Made by a program: the position numbers and the translations under genes
The notes under the pieces: generated by a model
What the model was told of the DNA's origin: nothing
The model's database searches: none
The model's input: only the letters and a program-made list of their open reading frames with translations
Shown: piece by piece, positions 1 to 8,994 of the stretch
How the letters are laid out: each line of letters starts with the position of its first letter
Numbering within the stretch: the first letter of the stretch is position 1
Source: PALSA-926 sp964476835
Lineage (GTDB): Bacteria; Pseudomonadota; Alphaproteobacteria; Micavibrionales; UBA2020
NCBI GenBank assembly: GCA_964476835.1
Contig: CAYZCE010000022.1
Coordinates: forward strand, 1 to 34,755
DNA: 34,755 nucleotides
Direction of reading: 5' to 3'

Positions 1-297
1 AAGGACGACCCGATGCTCGATATCGCGCCGGCACTCGAACGCATAGCGCTCAAGGACCCTTACTTCATCGACAAGAAGCTGTACCCGAACGTCGACTTCT
101 ACTCGGGCATCATCCTCAAGGCGATGGGCTTCCCGACGGCGATGTTCACCGTGCTCTTCGCGGTCGCGCGCACCGTCGGCTGGGTCTCGCAGTGGAAAGA
201 GATGATCGAGGAGCCGACCCAGAAGATCGGTCGCCCCCGCCAGCTCTACACCGGCGCGGTCGCCCGTCCGTTCGTCGCGGTCGATCAGCGGAAATAA
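1..297 (+). CDS. gltA: Citrate synthase, C-terminal part (5' end outside window)
   Basis: Citrate synthase condenses acetyl-CoA and oxaloacetate in the first step of the TCA cycle, in the cytoplasm. The reading frame is open from base 1 to a TAA at 295-297, so only the last 98 codons are present. The visible part carries the family's C-terminal signature: YPNVDFYSGI followed by GFPTAMFTVLFAVARTVGW, which includes the conserved D and R around the active site, and then the QWKEMIE and GRPRQLYTG tail that closes bacterial type II enzymes. No Rho-independent terminator follows; the next gene converges on it after 15 bases. The identification is secure from these blocks, but the catalytic His residues lie upstream of the window. 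Confidence 0.96.
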   Translation, partial: KDDPMLDIAPALERIALKDPYFIDKKLYPNVDFYSGIILKAMGFPTAMFTVLFAVARTVGWVSQWKEMIEEPTQKIGRPRQLYTGAVARPFVAVDQRK

Positions 298-312
298 CCT
301 TAATCGTAGAGC

Positions 313-1233
313 TTAATACGCCGTCGTCAGCGTCTTGTGGCGCGGCTTGGCGTACATGTCCGGCTCATACCCGCGATGCCAGAGCAGGTGGTCGAGGTTG
401 ACCGCCGTGGTGCCGGCGGGCGCCGCGTCGCGCAGCCGTTCGACCGCATGGATGGCGCTCGCGCGCAACTCGGTCTCCATCTCGCCGCCGGGGTGCAGGG
501 GCGCTTCGAGATCGACCAACTCGGTCAGTTCATCGCTATAGCGCAGGATGCCGTCATGGCGCAGCACGTGCGGCACCATGTTGTCGGCGAAGATCGTCAA
601 TTTGTCCATGTCGCGCAAGGGGCCGAGCGCCAGGTGCATGTCGGCCGCGAGGATCTGTGCGCGCTTGAGGAAGGGCTCGTTGAAATTCTCCCATCCTGCC
701 ACAAGGTCGGCCAGCATCAGCGCCGAGCCTTGCGCGGCCTCGAGCAGGTTGAGCGGCTTGCCTTGGTAATCGGCGATCAGCCGCTCGCCCGTCGCGCGCA
801 GGTGCTGCGCGAAAAGGCCGGTGAGGATGTGTGGGCGCATGCCGAAGGCCTCGGCGAAGAAGGCGGGCGTCGCCTGCGACCATTGCTCGGGCGTGTTCAT
901 CTCGCCGCGCTGGAAAGCATGCATGAGGCCTTGCGCGATGGTGTTGTATTCGAGGCCCGTCTCGGCGAAATAGCCGGAGCCGAAATTGATGCTGTCGAGC
1001 GCGATCACGTAGGCCGCCGTCTCGGCGCGCGGGCCGCCGACGTGGTGGATCTGCGGATCCAGTTCCGCCACCGCCGGGCGGCGCGCCAGCAGGAAGCGCG
1101 CGTAAGCGGCCAGCTTCTCCGTATCCTGTTCGAGCGTCACATGTTGCGCGGCCGCCGTGACGGCTGCCGCTGTCCTGCGGACGTCGGCGACGGCATGCAT
1201 GCGATGTGACGGATGATGAAGAGGCTGTCTCAA
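313..1233 (-). CDS. Queuosine salvage protein (Qng1/DUF2419 family)
   Basis: This family hydrolyses queuosine 5'-monophosphate to release the queuine base, so that the tRNA modification base can be recovered. Recognisable blocks, numbered from the TTG start, are ALDSINFGSGYF (about 79-89), KLTIFADNMVPHVLR (211-225), the GGEMETELRASAIHAVERL segment (249-267) and the C-terminal NLDHLLWHRG (279-288). These match the conserved LTxFADxxVPxxLR, E-x-E-x-RA and D-x3-W-x-R patterns of the family in order. The 306-residue length is typical. The start is uncertain. TTG at 1233 has a weak GGGAAG six bases upstream, while ATG at 1200 (295 residues) begins exactly where the conserved part starts but has no ribosome site. 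A strong promoter lies just upstream. No other queuosine gene is visible nearby. Confidence 0.85.
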   Translation of the reverse strand: MRQPLHHPSHRMHAVADVRRTAAAVTAAAQHVTLEQDTEKLAAYARFLLARRPAVAELDPQIHHVGGPRAETAAYVIALDSINFGSGYFAETGLEYNTIAQGLMHAFQRGEMNTPEQWSQATPAFFAEAFGMRPHILTGLFAQHLRATGERLIADYQGKPLNLLEAAQGSALMLADLVAGWENFNEPFLKRAQILAADMHLALGPLRDMDKLTIFADNMVPHVLRHDGILRYSDELTELVDLEAPLHPGGEMETELRASAIHAVERLRDAAPAGTTAVNLDHLLWHRGYEPDMYAKPRHKTLTTAY

Positions 1234-1260
1234 ATCTGGCTTCCCGGTTGATCGGGAGCC

Positions 1261-1288
1261 ATTGTATTAAAACGTAAAATTATGTCAA
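1261..1288 (-). promoter_or_regulatory. Sigma70-type promoter for the queuosine-salvage gene
   Basis: On the minus strand a perfect TTGACA (1283-1288) is followed by a 16-base spacer and TACAAT (1261-1266). This is one of the best housekeeping-type promoter matches in the window. Transcription would begin near 1254, leaving a leader of about 20 bases before the TTG start, or 54 before the ATG. Confidence 0.7.
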
Positions 1289-1348
1289 CAATAGTAGGCG
1301 CAGCTGTGGCGTCATGCGTTATATCGAATTGATATCAAATGATTTTTT

Positions 1349-3118
<1,770 letters not shown>

Positions 3119-3250
3119 GAGATTGTGCGTGCTTTCTGAAGCATTTGGATTAAACTGGTCGAGGGGAGTTTAGTCTTGAGCCTCTTGCCGATGCAAAGCC
3201 TTTTTGGGGTTTTGCGGGTATTTTTTATCCATAATCAAGATGGGGATACC

Positions 3251-4303
3251 ATGTTTGGAATGAAAAGCACGCCGCCGTCCGAAAAACCCGCTGCCGTAGG
3301 CCCGAATACGGGCGGCAACGGCGGGCAGGGCGGCACCGTCATGGCTTCCGCGCCCAAGATCGGCATCGCGCTGGGCAGCGGCCTGGCGCGCGGGCTTTCT
3401 CACATCGGCGTCCTGCGCGCGCTCAAGCGCCACGGGATCGAGCCGACCATCGTCGCCGGCACCTCGATGGGCGCGCTGGTGGGCGGCGCCTACCTCAGTA
3501 ACCGCCTCGACGAGGTGGAAGACTGGGCCTACAAACTGACGAAATTCAAGGTGCTCAGCTATCTCGACTTCCGCGTCAAGAGCAGCGGCCTGATCGGCGG
3601 CGAGCGCCTGCTGAAACTGATGCTCAACACCTTCGGTGAAGTGCGCAGCGAAGACCTGCCGCATCCTTTCATCGCCGTTGCGACCGACCTTGTGACCGGC
3701 CACGAAGTGTGGATGCGCCGCGGGCGCCTCATCGACATCATGCGCGCGTCGTTCTCGCTGCCGGGCATCTTCCCGCCGGTCTCTATGAACGGGCGCTGGA
3801 TGATCGACGGCGCGCTGGTCAACCCCGTGCCCGTCTCCGCCGCGACCGCGATGGGCGCGCGCATGACGATCGCCGTCAACGCCAGCGGCGACATCATCGG
3901 CAAGGCCAAGCGCCCCGGCGACAAGGTGCCGACGGTCGCGGGCTTCGACCTCATGAACTTCCAAGGACCTTCGGCGGTGGAAGCCGCCAAGCAGAGCGAC
4001 TTCATCAGCCGCATGTTCCGCCGCGAGCAGGACAACCCGAGCATGTTCGGCGTCATGGTCTCCTCGCTCAACATCGTGCAGGACCGTCTCGCGCGCTCGC
4101 GCCTTGCAGGCGACCCGCCTGACGTTTTGATCGTGCCGCGGATCGGCCACATCGGCCTGATGGAATTCGACCGCGCGGAAGAACTCATCGCCGAAGGCGA
4201 AGCCGCCGTCGAACGCGCCATGCCCGATATCAAGGCCGCCTACACCGTCCTCTGCACCGACTACAGGGACGACAGCGACACCTTCGCGACCACGGGCCGG
4301 TAA
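3251..4303 (+). CDS. Patatin-like phospholipase (RssA type)
   Basis: This is a Ser-Asp dyad acyl hydrolase of the patatin family, expected to act on phospholipids or lysophospholipids. With the ATG at 3251 it has 350 residues: the oxyanion Gly-rich loop GSGLARG (42-48), nucleophile elbow GTSMG with Ser72, and the catalytic Asp in DGA (186-188). The segment RASFSLPGIFPPV before the DGA is also typical of bacterial RssA-like proteins. There is no signal peptide; a Gly/Pro-rich N-terminus of about 30 residues precedes the domain. The frame is open further upstream to a TTG at 3176, but GGGGA four bases before the ATG at 3251 supports the shorter start. It is divergent from the ABC exporter. Activity is a family-level inference. 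Confidence 0.9.
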   Translation: MFGMKSTPPSEKPAAVGPNTGGNGGQGGTVMASAPKIGIALGSGLARGLSHIGVLRALKRHGIEPTIVAGTSMGALVGGAYLSNRLDEVEDWAYKLTKFKVLSYLDFRVKSSGLIGGERLLKLMLNTFGEVRSEDLPHPFIAVATDLVTGHEVWMRRGRLIDIMRASFSLPGIFPPVSMNGRWMIDGALVNPVPVSAATAMGARMTIAVNASGDIIGKAKRPGDKVPTVAGFDLMNFQGPSAVEAAKQSDFISRMFRREQDNPSMFGVMVSSLNIVQDRLARSRLAGDPPDVLIVPRIGHIGLMEFDRAEELIAEGEAAVERAMPDIKAAYTVLCTDYRDDSDTFATTGR

Positions 4304-4345
4304 GCTTTTGTAAGGGCTTATATTCTTTGCCTTTATATTAAGTTT

Positions 4346-4372
4346 TTGACATAAAGTTATAGAATATATAGT
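4346..4372 (+). promoter_or_regulatory. Candidate promoter for the exported zincin-like lipoprotein
   Basis: A perfect TTGACA at 4346-4351 is followed after 15 bases by TATAGT (4367-4372), in an AT-rich stretch following the patatin gene. An alternative -10, TAGAAT (4360-4365), lies too close to this -35. The choice matters, because the first option puts the transcription start inside the inverted repeat at 4373-4399. Confidence 0.45.
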
Positions 4373-4399
4373 TTCTCCATTGTTTATTTCAATGGAGAA
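4373..4399 (+). promoter_or_regulatory. Ten-base-pair inverted repeat containing the Shine-Dalgarno
   Basis: TTCTCCATTG (4373-4382), a 7-base loop, then its exact complement CAATGGAGAA (4390-4399). The right arm contains GGAG (4394-4397), which sits six bases before the ATG at 4404 and is the only good ribosome site. If transcribed whole, the stem would hide that site. If transcription starts near 4379, the repeat would instead be a DNA operator overlapping the start point. Confidence 0.55.
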
Positions 4400-4403
4400 T
4401 CGG

Positions 4404-5117
4404 ATGTCGTCGGGCATCAAGAAGCTGTTTCAGCGTACGGCATTGAAGCTCGCCTTTCTGATGGCCGTCGCGGGCGGGGTTGTTTCGTGCAAGCACGACG
4501 TGAAACCTGCGCCTGTGCCCCCAGCCGTTTCCAATGCGATCTTTGAGTTCTTCTTTGGTCCTCTACCTGTCAGCACCGACACCGTCGCTGTTTGGGACAG
4601 CGTGGCGATGAAGAAGGAAGTGCCCGCGATGTACGATGCGGCGTCCGACCTGGGCACCTTGCCGATCACGGGTGCGGATGTGTACCGGATCATCACGGAT
4701 TCCACCAATCACCTCAAGGCTTGCATGATCTCGCGCCTGCCTGACGATGAGGCTGGCGTGTACACGAACCACGACAACCTGCCCTTGGTACGTACTATCA
4801 ACGACATCCATAGCCTGACGGCCGCCCACGAATATTTCCACGCCGCGCAGGATGTCAACGACGGCACGCCGCCGCGCCTGACGGACCGTGATGAATTGTT
4901 CAACGGCATGCTGACCGAGGCCTGCGCGATCGGCTACGAAATGGTTGTCCACCAAGAAGCCGCGAACCATGGCCTCAACATGATGGGCACACCCCTGACG
5001 GCATCGGTCGACAGCGGCGTGGTGGCGACGTTCGACAGCGCTTACGGCAATGCCTGCTACCGCATGTCGGAAGAACTTGCGCTGCAAACTGCCGGCAGGC
5101 CGTGGTGCGTTACCTGA
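4404..5117 (+). CDS. Lipoprotein with zinc-metallopeptidase motif, N-terminal part (frameshifted)
   Basis: I do not recognise a named family with certainty; it resembles uncharacterised putative metallopeptidases. From ATG 4404 (GGAG six bases upstream) the protein starts with a lipoprotein signal: basic MSSGIKKLFQR, a hydrophobic stretch, and lipobox V26-V27-S28-C29. A zincin motif AAHEYFHAAQD gives H142, E143 and H146. The LTEACAIGYE segment 26 residues later (E172) could supply the third, gluzincin-type ligand. The frame then runs into a TGA at 5115-5117 after GRPWCVT. The protein sense appears to continue in another frame at about 5099 (AVVRYLMEGNCRWW), so this is probably the front part of one gene ending at 5410. 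An envelope-anchored peptidase is an inference; catalysis is unproven. Confidence 0.7.
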   Translation: MSSGIKKLFQRTALKLAFLMAVAGGVVSCKHDVKPAPVPPAVSNAIFEFFFGPLPVSTDTVAVWDSVAMKKEVPAMYDAASDLGTLPITGADVYRIITDSTNHLKACMISRLPDDEAGVYTNHDNLPLVRTINDIHSLTAAHEYFHAAQDVNDGTPPRLTDRDELFNGMLTEACAIGYEMVVHQEAANHGLNMMGTPLTASVDSGVVATFDSAYGNACYRMSEELALQTAGRPWCVT

Positions 5118-5410
5118 TGGAAGGGAACTGCCGGTGGTGGTCGGAAGTTTATACCGAACAGTCGATGCGCAACCTTGCCTTCGACAAAAGCCTTGTGCCG
5201 ACAGACGTCGGGCCGGGCTACGCGATACGCTGCGACGGCGTCTTCTCCGCGCAGGGCATGGTGTCGTTCAGCTTCAACCTCGTGCCGCCGGAATACCTTG
5301 GCCCCGGTGCGGATACGACGATCCCTGTGATCATGAAAAAGTGCGGCTTCGGCCTTGACGAGAAGCAGCAGCCCAAAAAGCTGTCGCCCTTCCGCCCGTT
5401 CGGCTTCTAA
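5102..5410 (+). pseudogene. C-terminal part of the frameshifted zincin-like lipoprotein
   Basis: This open frame, in a different register from 4404-5117, encodes about 100 residues with a Trp/Cys-rich start (GNCRWWSEVY) and a soluble remainder ending in LSPFRPFGF. It has no signal peptide or ribosome site of its own at 5102. The frame is open further upstream into the region overlapping the first part, as expected if one base has been lost or gained between about 5085 and 5101. An ATG at 5117 overlaps the upstream TGA (TGATG), so translational coupling of a separate small protein is a less likely alternative. It ends 13 bases from the convergent HAD gene with no terminator between. It could be a real mutation, an assembly error or recoding. 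Confidence 0.6.
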
Positions 5411-5423
5411 AACTTAAGTCTGA

Positions 5424-6353
5424 TTATTCCTTCATCCGCGCGCGTTCGCGTTCGCGCAGGGCGGCTTCGGGCGTTTGCCAGACGAGGCCGTCCATCACCC
5501 ATGTCGGGCGCACGTCGCCGTAGCCTTGCGCGAGCTGTTCCATCGCCTTGCGGCGCTGCTCGGGCGCCATGCCGGGCTTGAAGGCGTTGGCGTGGATGCC
5601 CATGGTGACGAAGGCGGTGTCGAGGTCGGCAGAGGCGCCGCCCGCGATGTCGTGCTGGATGGAATCGCCGATTACCAGCACGCGCGAGGGGATGACGCCG
5701 TCGAACAGGCCGAGGCTGTAGCGGAAGATGGTCTTGTGCGGCTTGCCGATGTAATGCGCCGCGCCGCCGAGTTCCTGGTAGCGCTTGGCGACCGCGCCGG
5801 GGCCGATGGCGCGCTCATGGCCGTAGACGGTGACGAGGTCGGGGTTCGCGCAGATGGCGGGGATGCGCTTGCCGACAGCCTTCTTGAGCGCCGGTTCCAG
5901 CGCCTCGATCGTGCCGGTCTGCGGGTCGAAGCTGGTGATGAGGATGAACTGCGCGTCGTCGATGTTGGAGACGAGCTCGAGGTCGAGGCCTTCGAGCAGC
6001 GACTTGTCGTCGGGGCGCGAGATCAGGAAGCACTTGGTGCCGAGGCCCTTGAAGGGCGCGTCCTTCTGTTCCTTGAGGCCCTGCCAGGTGACTTCGCCCG
6101 CGGTGACGACTTCCTTGTAGAGGCCGGGCTTGATGCCGAGCTTCTTGAGGCGCTCCACGTTGTCGGATGACCGCTTGGCGGAGTTGGAGAGGATCACCAC
6201 CTGCTTCTTACGCTGCTTGAGGTGGTTGAGTGTGTCGATCACGCCGTCGTAAGGGTGCAGGCCGTTATGCAGCACGCCCCACTGGTCCATGATGAAGGCG
6301 TCGTAGGAATCCATCAGCTCATAAAGGCCGTGGCAGAAGGTCATGGTCGTCAT
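5424..6353 (-). CDS. HAD-superfamily class IIA hydrolase (TIGR01459-like)
   Basis: This is a cytoplasmic haloacid-dehalogenase-type phosphatase of the NagD/class IIA group. HAD motif I is DQWGVLHNG, with the nucleophile Asp at 23 and the D-x-W-G-V form seen in the alphaproteobacterial subfamily. Motif II is VILSNSAKRS (around 53-62), motif III the Lys in GKPHKTIF, and motif IV IGDSIQHDIAGG, with the metal-binding Asp residues. A large C2 cap lies between motifs II and III. The 309-residue length fits. The start at 6353 is well supported by AAGGGGGAG about seven bases upstream. It follows the Lrp/AsnC gene by only 25 bases on the same strand, so the two are probably co-transcribed. The substrate cannot be inferred. 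Confidence 0.88.
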   Translation of the reverse strand: MTTMTFCHGLYELMDSYDAFIMDQWGVLHNGLHPYDGVIDTLNHLKQRKKQVVILSNSAKRSSDNVERLKKLGIKPGLYKEVVTAGEVTWQGLKEQKDAPFKGLGTKCFLISRPDDKSLLEGLDLELVSNIDDAQFILITSFDPQTGTIEALEPALKKAVGKRIPAICANPDLVTVYGHERAIGPGAVAKRYQELGGAAHYIGKPHKTIFRYSLGLFDGVIPSRVLVIGDSIQHDIAGGASADLDTAFVTMGIHANAFKPGMAPEQRRKAMEQLAQGYGDVRPTWVMDGLVWQTPEAALRERERARMKE

Positions 6354-6378
6354 GTTGTCGCTCCCCCTTCGCTCAAAC

Positions 6379-6855
6379 TCAGTCGGTCTCGATCGGCACG
6401 CCGGGGCGGTACTTGGCGACGCGGATGCCGAGTGCGGACTTGACGTGGCTGATGTTCGGCGCGGCGGTCAGATGCTGCGTGAGGAACTTCTGGTAGGCGT
6501 CCCAGTCTTCGGCGACGATCTTGAGGATGTAGTCGGCTTCGCCCGAGACGAGGTAGCATTCGCGCACCAGCGGCCATTCGCGCACCATGTCCTCGAACTT
6601 CTTGAGGTCGCCTTCGGACTGGTTGGACAGGCCCACTTGCGCCCAGACGGAAATGCTGTAGCCGAGCGCCGCGGGATCGATCTCGGCATGATAGCCCTTG
6701 ATGACGCCCGACTCTTCCAGCGCGCGCACGCGGCGCAGGCAGGGCGGCGCCGAGATGCCGGCGCGTTCGGCGAGCTGCACGTTGGTCATGCGGCCCTTGT
6801 CCTGAAGGTCGTGAAGAATTTTGCGGTCGATACGGTCGAGTTTGATTTTTGACAT
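6379..6855 (-). CDS. Lrp/AsnC family transcriptional regulator
   Basis: This is a DNA-binding regulator of the leucine-responsive family, usually an octamer or dimer controlled by an amino acid. The N-terminal helix-turn-helix spans roughly residues 8-55 (LDRIDRKILHDLQ, then TNVQLAERAGISAPPCLRRVRALEESGVI). The C-terminal RAM ligand-binding domain follows, with the WAQVGLS, VRECYLVSGEADYILKI and IRVAKYRPG segments typical of the family. The 158-residue length is normal. ATG at 6855 is preceded by a weak GAGAT. The gene is divergent from the ELM1-like gene. The shared 172-base gap is AT-rich and holds a perfect 7-base inverted repeat (6928-6943) and a TTGA-N7-TCAA element (6882-6896), either of which could be an autoregulatory site. 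The effector is unknown. Confidence 0.95.
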   Translation of the reverse strand: MSKIKLDRIDRKILHDLQDKGRMTNVQLAERAGISAPPCLRRVRALEESGVIKGYHAEIDPAALGYSISVWAQVGLSNQSEGDLKKFEDMVREWPLVRECYLVSGEADYILKIVAEDWDAYQKFLTQHLTAAPNISHVKSALGIRVAKYRPGVPIETD

Positions 6856-6927
6856 GGGTATCTCAAATAAAGTTTAAGTGTTTGAACTCGAATCAAGTGA
6901 TGTGAGCTGTAATAATATTATCCTGTG

Positions 6928-6943
6928 TTTCTCTCAAGAGAAA
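6928..6943. promoter_or_regulatory. Operator-like palindrome in the lrp/ELM1 divergent gap
   Basis: TTTCTCT (6928-6934), two bases, then AGAGAAA (6937-6943): a perfect 7-base dyad between two divergent genes, one encoding an Lrp-type regulator. The location suits an operator, but the sequence does not clearly match a published Lrp consensus. Confidence 0.35.
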
Positions 6944-7027
6944 TAAACATCGCGTCCGTCTTTCTATATATTTCTTTTGACAAGAACCGGAATCTGTCGC
7001 TTCCTTGGCCGGAAAGCGGAGGTTTAT

Positions 7028-7975
7028 TTGCCAGAAAGTTGCTGGATCATCACCGAAGGCATCGCAGGCACCGAGAACCAATGTCTCGGGCTGGCCGAGG
7101 CGCTGGGCGTGTCTGCCGTGGTCAAGCGCGTGAAGCTGCGCGCGCCGTGGAAGCAACTCAGCCCATGGCTGCGCTGGGGCCACGCCCGCGCGCTGGCAGC
7201 CGGCAGCGACCGCGTCGATGCGCCTTATCCCGACATCCTCATCGCCAGCGGGCGCAAGAGCATCGGCGTCGCGCTGGCTGTGAAGAAGCGCAGCGGCGGC
7301 AAGACCTTCCTCGTGCAGGTGCAGGATCCGCATGTCGATCCGGCATTGTTCGACCTCGTCATCGTACCTGCGCACGACAAGTTGCGTGGGCAGAACGTGC
7401 TGGTGACGGCGGGCGCATTGCACCGCGTGACGCCGCAGAAGCTGGCGGAGGAGCAGGCGAAATTCCCGCAGCTCGCGCAACTGCCGTCGCCGCGCGTGGC
7501 GGTGCTGATCGGCGGCTCCAGCAAGAACCACACGATGACGGAAGACGACACGCGCCGCCTGGTCGCGCAGCTCAAGGGACTGGACGCCAGCCTGATGATC
7601 ACCGCCTCGCGCCGCACGGGCGAGGAGAATGCGGCGGCCCTGCGCGCGGGCTTGGGCGGCGGCCACGTGTTTTTCTGGGACGGGCAGGGCGCCAATCCTT
7701 ATTTCGCCATGCTCGCCGCGGCCGACTATATCATCGTCACGGAAGACAGTGTCTCGATGGCGTCGGAAGCCGTCTCGACGGGCAAGCCGGTCTATGTCGC
7801 GGCGCTCACGGGCGGCACGCCCAAGCTGCGGCGGTTCCACGAAAACCTGCAGCGCCAAGGCTATACGCGGCCTTTCGCGGGTGCGCTGGAATCGTGGTCA
7901 TACGCCGCACCGCATGATACAATGAAAGCTGCACAGGAAATTCGCAAAAGGATGGCGCATGTCAAAGACGCATAA
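7028..7975 (+). CDS. ELM1-family protein (DUF1022), GT-B-like
   Basis: Bacterial members of this family share sequence with the plant mitochondrial fission factor ELM1 but have no established bacterial function; their fold resembles nucleotide-sugar glycosyltransferases. Typical blocks here are WIITEGIAGTENQCLGLAEALG at the start, PDILIASGRKSIGVAL, QVQDPHVDPALFDLVIVPAHD, the VAVLIGGSSKNHTMTEDD segment and the YIIVTEDSVSMASEAVSTGKPVYV block near the C-terminus. I chose TTG at 7028 (315 residues) because AGCGGAGG sits five bases upstream; an earlier in-frame TTG at 6977 has no ribosome site and adds residues outside the family. The last 17 bases overlap the start of trxB in another frame, so the two are translated from one message. 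A glycosyltransferase role is only suggested by fold. Confidence 0.9.
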   Translation: MPESCWIITEGIAGTENQCLGLAEALGVSAVVKRVKLRAPWKQLSPWLRWGHARALAAGSDRVDAPYPDILIASGRKSIGVALAVKKRSGGKTFLVQVQDPHVDPALFDLVIVPAHDKLRGQNVLVTAGALHRVTPQKLAEEQAKFPQLAQLPSPRVAVLIGGSSKNHTMTEDDTRRLVAQLKGLDASLMITASRRTGEENAAALRAGLGGGHVFFWDGQGANPYFAMLAAADYIIVTEDSVSMASEAVSTGKPVYVAALTGGTPKLRRFHENLQRQGYTRPFAGALESWSYAAPHDTMKAAQEIRKRMAHVKDA

Positions 7976-8924
7976 CACAAAAATCCTCATCATCGGCTCG
8001 GGCGCGGCGGGCTATACCGCCGCTATCTACACCGCGCGCGCGAACCTCAAGCCGATGCTCGTCTCCGGCATGCAGCCGGGCGGGCAGATGACGATCACGT
8101 CGGAAGTCGAGAACTATCCCGGCTTCGCCGACCCCATCCAGGGCCCGTGGCTGATGGAGCAGATGCGCCTGCAGGCCGAACACGTCGGCACCCAGATCAT
8201 CACCGACACCATCGTCAGCGTCGACCTTGCCGCCAATCCCAAGAAGGCGGTCGGCGACAACGGCGACATCTACCTCGCCGATGCCGTCATCATCGCCACC
8301 GGCGCGCAGGCGAAGTGGCTCGGCTTGCCGTCGGAAAAGACCTATCAGGCCAAGGGCGTCTCGGCCTGCGCGACTTGCGACGGCTTTTTCTACCGCGGCC
8401 GCGAAGTCGTGGTCGTCGGCGGCGGCAATTCGGCGGTGGAGGAAGCGCTCTTCCTCACCAACTTCGCCACCAAGGTGACGGTCATCCATCGCCGCGACAG
8501 CTTCCGCGCGGAAAAGATCATGCAGGAACGCCTGTTCAATAATCCCAAGGTCAAGGTCATCTGGAACAGCGCCGTCGATGAAATCGTCGGCGATGCGTCC
8601 GGCGTCACCGGCGTCAAGGTGCGCGACGTCAACACCAATGCAATCACCGATTTGAAAACCGACGGCGTTTTCGTCGCCATCGGCCACAAGCCCGCGACCG
8701 ACCTCTTCAAAGGCCAAGTCACCATCGACGCTGACGGCTATATCGTGACCGCACACGACAGCACCGCCACCAATATCCCCGGCGTCTTCGCGGCGGGCGA
8801 TGTGAAAGACAAGGTTTTCCGTCAGGCGATCACTGCCGCGGGCATGGGCTGCATGGCTGCACTGGAAGCCGACCGCTACCTCGCCGCGCATGAAGCGATG
8901 CATGCATTGAAGAAGCAGGCCTGA
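7959..8924 (+). CDS. trxB: Thioredoxin reductase
   Basis: This is a cytoplasmic FAD enzyme that reduces thioredoxin with NADPH. Its domains are FAD-binding GSGAAG (13-18), the redox-active disulfide CATC (137-140) followed by DGFFYRG, the NADPH site GGGNSAVEEA (154-163) with HRRDSFRA (177-184), and the second FAD motif FAAGDV (278-283) followed by RQAITAAGMGCMAA. The length of 321 residues is that of the low-molecular-weight bacterial enzyme. ATG at 7959 has AAAGGA seven bases upstream and lies inside the end of the ELM1-like gene. A strong terminator follows at 8941-8968. Confidence 0.97.
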   Translation: MSKTHNTKILIIGSGAAGYTAAIYTARANLKPMLVSGMQPGGQMTITSEVENYPGFADPIQGPWLMEQMRLQAEHVGTQIITDTIVSVDLAANPKKAVGDNGDIYLADAVIIATGAQAKWLGLPSEKTYQAKGVSACATCDGFFYRGREVVVVGGGNSAVEEALFLTNFATKVTVIHRRDSFRAEKIMQERLFNNPKVKVIWNSAVDEIVGDASGVTGVKVRDVNTNAITDLKTDGVFVAIGHKPATDLFKGQVTIDADGYIVTAHDSTATNIPGVFAAGDVKDKVFRQAITAAGMGCMAALEADRYLAAHEAMHALKKQA

Positions 8925-8940
8925 TAAAAGCACAAACAAA

Positions 8941-8968
8941 AACGCCCTCCAACTGGAGGGCGTTTTTT
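8941..8968. terminator. Rho-independent terminator after trxB
   Basis: Ten-base-pair GC-rich stem, AACGCCCTCC with GGAGGGCGTT (8955-8964), a 4-base loop, and T6 at 8963-8968. A run of A on the left side means it can also stop the convergent gene that ends at 8995. Confidence 0.93.
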
Positions 8969-8994
8969 ATTGCAGGGTTTCGGAGCGTTCTTGT

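Noticed and set aside
1221..1265. Ten-codon upstream reading frame ending at the TTG start of the queuosine gene
   Set aside because: It starts within the -10 box of the predicted promoter, so it would not be transcribed.
3170..4420. A 416-codon open frame antisense to the patatin gene
   Set aside because: Composition is typical of antisense GC-rich frames (His/Arg/Asp-rich), and the patatin catalytic motifs are clear on the other strand.
5050..5358. Open frame of 102 codons overlapping the zincin lipoprotein in a third register
   Set aside because: Arg/Pro-rich shadow frame. The protein-like sequence is in the two other registers.
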